NCBI GenBank assembly: GCA_020724325.1
Contig: DYHC01000065.1
Location: 1 to 8,614 of the forward strand
Reading direction: 5' to 3'
Source: Melioribacter roseus
Lineage (GTDB): Bacteria; Bacteroidota; Ignavibacteria; Ignavibacteriales; Melioribacteraceae
DNA: 8,614 nt
Shown: piece after piece, positions 6,608 to 8,614 of the stretch
Layout of the letters: each line of letters starts with the position of its first letter
How positions within the stretch are numbered: position 1 is the first letter of the stretch
Notes under the pieces: generated by a model
Told to the model about the DNA's origin: nothing
Seen by the model: the letters and a program-made list of their open reading frames with translations, nothing else
The model's database searches: none
Program-made: the position numbers and the translations under genes

Positions 6608-6723
6608 ATTGCCATTAAAAAGTGTGTTTATGCTTAAAAACAAAGTCTGATTTATAGCACAATAATTGAATAGAAAAATCGGGTTAATTTCTTTATCTTC
6701 AATTAGAATTTATTGGCTGCTAA

Positions 6724-7251
6724 ATGAATACCGGACAAATGCTAATAACAATTGGGGCTATTTTCCTCTTAACAATGGTTATATTAACCACCAACAGAGG
6801 ATTAATTAACACTAATGCAACAATGATAGATAACCGTTATGGAATTTTAGCAACCTCGCTTGCAACATCAATGATAGAAAAAGCGACCGGTAAAGCATTC
6901 GACCATAACTCAGACACTACGGCAATAACAAGTACAAATTCATTGACAAATGTTGCATCGCTTGGAATTGAAACTGGCGAGAATAGAAACTTTCCGGAAG
7001 ATTTTAACGACTTTGACGATTTTAACTGCTATATAAGTAATCCCAAATTAGATACTGTTTTTTTTGCCGGAACTACACGAAGAATAATTTTTAGTACTTT
7101 TTGTAGAGTGGACTACGTTACAACAAGCAATCCAAATTCTGCTACTAACGAAAGAACCTGGCACAAAAGAATGATTGTAAGGGTAATTAGTCCAGAAATG
7201 GTTGACACAATAAAACTATCAACAATCTATAGTTATTGGTACTTTAGGTAA
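6724..7251 (+). CDS. Pilin/pseudopilin-like protein, first of three
   Basis: The 175-residue protein begins MNTGQMLITIGAIFLLTMVILTT: a 4-residue leader ending in Gly, then a hydrophobic helix to about residue 23, continuing as an amphipathic stretch (about 24-58) rich in Asn, Thr and Ala. This resembles the N-terminal helix of type IV pilins, but there is no Lys/Arg leader and no Glu at position +5. The rest is a beta-type globular domain with an acidic-aromatic patch (FPEDFNDFDDFNCY, 90-103) and two cysteines (102 and 127) that could form a disulfide outside the cytoplasm. It ends in YSYWYFR. I do not recognise a named family. The next gene starts 3 bases after its stop, and all three downstream-facing genes share the short leader plus helix. 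Likely a minor pilin or pseudopilin of a secretion or adhesion apparatus. The start has no Shine-Dalgarno site. Confidence 0.75.
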   Translation: MNTGQMLITIGAIFLLTMVILTTNRGLINTNATMIDNRYGILATSLATSMIEKATGKAFDHNSDTTAITSTNSLTNVASLGIETGENRNFPEDFNDFDDFNCYISNPKLDTVFFAGTTRRIIFSTFCRVDYVTTSNPNSATNERTWHKRMIVRVISPEMVDTIKLSTIYSYWYFR

Positions 7252-7254
7252 AAA

Positions 7255-7689
7255 ATGGGCTTCGGTGCATTATTAGACATATTGGGTTCAACAATTATAG
7301 GCGGAATGCTGCTTATGATTCTGCTTAGGATGAATGATGCTGCGGTTAAGAATAATTATGACTACAGCGGTGAAAGAATTGTGCAGCAGAATTTAGTAGA
7401 CGTTGTTAAACTTTTGGAGTACGACTTCCGTAAGATTGGATATTGTGCCAATTGGAATGTTTTTCCTAACCCGGCTCTGGGAATTATTAGTGCCGATTCA
7501 AATAGAATTCATTTCATAACTGATTTATCAACTTCCGCTCATCCATTTGGGGATGGAGTTCTCGATACATTGAAATATTATCTCGGACCAACTTCAGAAC
7601 TTAATATTACACCTAATCCAAACGATAGATTATTGTACCGTGTTGTAAATTCCACAACTCCCAGAGGTTCGAATCTAGGTGTTACATAA
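7255..7689 (+). CDS. Pilin-like protein, second of three, ended early by an in-frame TAA
   Basis: The frame starts at ATG 7255, three bases after the previous stop, and gives 144 residues to TAA 7687-7689. The N-terminus MGFGALLDILGSTIIGGMLLMILL is a short leader and hydrophobic helix, followed by a helical stretch (ERIVQQNLVDVVKLLEYDFRKIGYC, about 40-64). That Q..L......LEYDFRKIGY pattern is typical of GspJ/PilW-like minor pseudopilins, where the helix leads into the globular head. Residues 65-144 are beta-rich, with one Cys (64). The normal end is missing: after GSNLGVT comes TAA, but the same frame continues with FRLTYFDANGD and 57 more... codons to TAG 7884. A complete product would be 209 residues. 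As it stands the protein would lack its last beta-strands and may not fold, unless the stop is read through or is an error. Confidence 0.72.
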   Translation: MGFGALLDILGSTIIGGMLLMILLRMNDAAVKNNYDYSGERIVQQNLVDVVKLLEYDFRKIGYCANWNVFPNPALGIISADSNRIHFITDLSTSAHPFGDGVLDTLKYYLGPTSELNITPNPNDRLLYRVVNSTTPRGSNLGVT

Positions 7690-7884
7690 TTCAGACTTAC
7701 TTATTTTGATGCAAATGGAGATAAGATGACATCAATGCCGGCATCCCCGCCATTAGGAATAGCTGCAATCCAAATTGATGTTGCAGTTGAAAACCCGGCA
7801 GCTTATGGAAATGATTATGCTGCCGATAAACGTGTAATATGGCGGCAGGTCCGATTACCAGCAAGAAATTTTTCTCTTAGGTAG
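7690..7884 (+). pseudogene. Orphaned C-terminal part of the second pilin-like gene
   Basis: In the same frame as the upstream gene, directly after TAA 7687-7689, 64 sense codons run to TAG 7882-7884. They encode FRLTYFDANGDKM, IQIDVAVENPAAYG and VIWRQVRLPARNFSLR. FRLTYFDANG followed by I.I...VE and a final R..LPARNF is how PilW/GspJ-like heads usually end, so this is protein-coding sequence belonging to the gene at 7255. No frameshift is needed. One base change (for example CAA to TAA) accounts for the interruption. The next gene's ribosome binding site overlaps the TAG here, which shows that the ancestral gene end was at 7884. Confidence 0.72.
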
Positions 7885-7887
7885 GAG
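7883..7887 (+). promoter_or_regulatory. Ribosome binding site of the third pilin-like gene
   Basis: AGGAG lies 6 bases before ATG 7894 and overlaps the TAG at 7882-7884. It is the strongest Shine-Dalgarno site in the window. It would let this gene be translated even if ribosomes leave at the early TAA of the preceding gene. Confidence 0.7.
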
Positions 7888-7893
7888 ATTTAT

Positions 7894-8614
7894 ATGGGCG
7901 GAAAAGGAGCACTTTTATTAGTTCTTGGTTTTAGCTTAATATTTATGGTAGCCGGAAGAAATTTTAATAGCATGGCAACAGCTACTGTAGAAAATTTTGC
8001 CAGCTATTATTATGATCAAAAATCCCATCATATTGCGGCATCAGGAATAAATTTAGTTACTAACCAAATTTTTCAAAATGGCGCCCTCGCAGATCAAACG
8101 TGGAATTACTCTTTCGATAACGGAACAATACGGGTTACATTAACAACAACTAATGCTTTTCAGCAAATAAAAGAACTGGTTTCAGTTGGAACTTTTGCCG
8201 GAATTTCTTCAACAATTAAAGTTGTACTTAAACCAAGCTCTTTTTCCAAATATGCTTACTTTTCTCATTCAGAATCTGCAAATATATGGTGGACAACAAC
8301 AGATACAGTATGGGGTCCTCTCCATACAAACGGGCAGTTACGTGTTGCAGACCGACCTGTTTTTTTTGGCAAAGTAACATTAGACGGCAGTCTGGTTAGA
8401 TATAGCAGCAGTGCAAGACCTCAATTTCTTGGTGGTTTTCAGACCGGCGTTCATATAGCAATTCCTTCAAATGGAGTTTCGAATTTGAAATCGGCTGCTT
8501 CGCCAAACGGATACATATTTAGAAACCAAAATACTGTGTTCCTCGATTTTAGAGGTGACAGTTTAAGATATCGTTTTAATACAACCTCTCCTTGGACTAA
8601 TGAACTTGCTTCTA
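7894..8614 (+). CDS. Pilin-like surface protein, third of three (3' end outside window), PilX/DUF4900-like
   Basis: The frame is open from ATG 7894 to the window end, giving 240 codons. The N-terminus MGGKGALLLVLGFSLIFMVAGR is a short leader plus hydrophobic helix, followed by a helical stretch with ASYYYDQKSHHIAASGINLVTNQIF (36-60). That order (helix, then A..G.N.....I) resembles PilX-type minor pilins. The remainder is beta-rich and secreted in character, with repeated Ser/Thr/Asn/Gly and the segment NIWWTTTDTVWGPLHTNGQLRV (130-151). WGPLHTNG is the motif I associate with DUF4900-type proteins; this is memory of the family style, not a search. A strong ribosome binding site precedes it. It probably acts with the two genes upstream on the cell envelope. 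Total length is unknown. Confidence 0.78.
   Translation, partial: MGGKGALLLVLGFSLIFMVAGRNFNSMATATVENFASYYYDQKSHHIAASGINLVTNQIFQNGALADQTWNYSFDNGTIRVTLTTTNAFQQIKELVSVGTFAGISSTIKVVLKPSSFSKYAYFSHSESANIWWTTTDTVWGPLHTNGQLRVADRPVFFGKVTLDGSLVRYSSSARPQFLGGFQTGVHIAIPSNGVSNLKSAASPNGYIFRNQNTVFLDFRGDSLRYRFNTTSPWTNELAS

Larger units (their letters stand above)
6486..6723. other. Divergent intergenic region (238 bases)
   Basis: This gap separates the leftward ICMT/amidase genes from the rightward pilin-like genes and must hold promoters for both. I see no complete TTTG-N20-TAnnTTTG promoter in either direction. The nearest match on the - strand is TATATTGT around 6512-6521. Two dyads are visible, at 6551-6568 and 6589-6607. 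There is no open reading frame of note and no RNA gene that I recognise. Confidence 0.5.

Noticed and set aside
6324..7689. Reassignment of TAA to a sense codon
   Set aside because: At least five intact genes here end at TAA with complete family-typical lengths, so TAA works as a stop.
8186..8377. 63-residue + strand frame near the right end
   Set aside because: It is out of frame within the third pilin-like gene, which is open from 7894 to the window end with a strong ribosome binding site.

Overview
The window reads as chromosomal DNA from an AT-rich Gram-negative bacterium of the Bacteroidota/Chlorobi/Ignavibacteria group. Three things suggest this: several start regions carry the TAnnTTTG -7 promoter element typical of Bacteroidota-like lineages, there is an outer-membrane-type beta-barrel protein, and the right end holds pilin-like genes of a style I associate with Ignavibacteria. 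Assignment to Ignavibacteria is an inference from style, not a database match.

Left part, + strand (1-2130): the 3' end of aat (leucyl/phenylalanyl-tRNA-protein transferase), a small outer-membrane beta-barrel protein with a signal peptide, and a complete class II fructose-bisphosphate aldolase. The last two each have a TAnnTTTG element upstream. The one at the aldolase lies so close to the ATG that the mRNA would have almost no leader.

Middle, + strand (2194-3628): a two-gene restriction-modification cassette. It consists of a beta-class amino-methyltransferase overlapping by 44 bases a winged-helix/HNH endonuclease that starts at GTG. It sits between housekeeping genes and looks like a mobile defence cassette.

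Middle, - strand (6485 down to 3715): an ICMT-like membrane methyltransferase split by an in-frame TAA into a 53-residue N-terminal piece and a 141-residue piece, then 5 bases later a periplasmic N-acetylmuramoyl-L-alanine amidase, then a membrane-anchored monohaem cytochrome c with its own well-formed promoter and ribosome binding site.

Right part, + strand (6724-8614): three tightly packed genes whose products all begin with a very short leader and a hydrophobic helix, like minor pilins or pseudopilins but without a canonical prepilin peptidase site. The second is interrupted by an in-frame TAA, with a coding-quality continuation of 64 codons. The third runs off the window.

The most unusual points are the two in-frame TAA interruptions only about 1.4 kb apart on opposite strands, in a genome that clearly uses TAA as a normal stop, and the atypical pilin-like gene set. 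I see no tRNA, rRNA, CRISPR array or insertion sequence.
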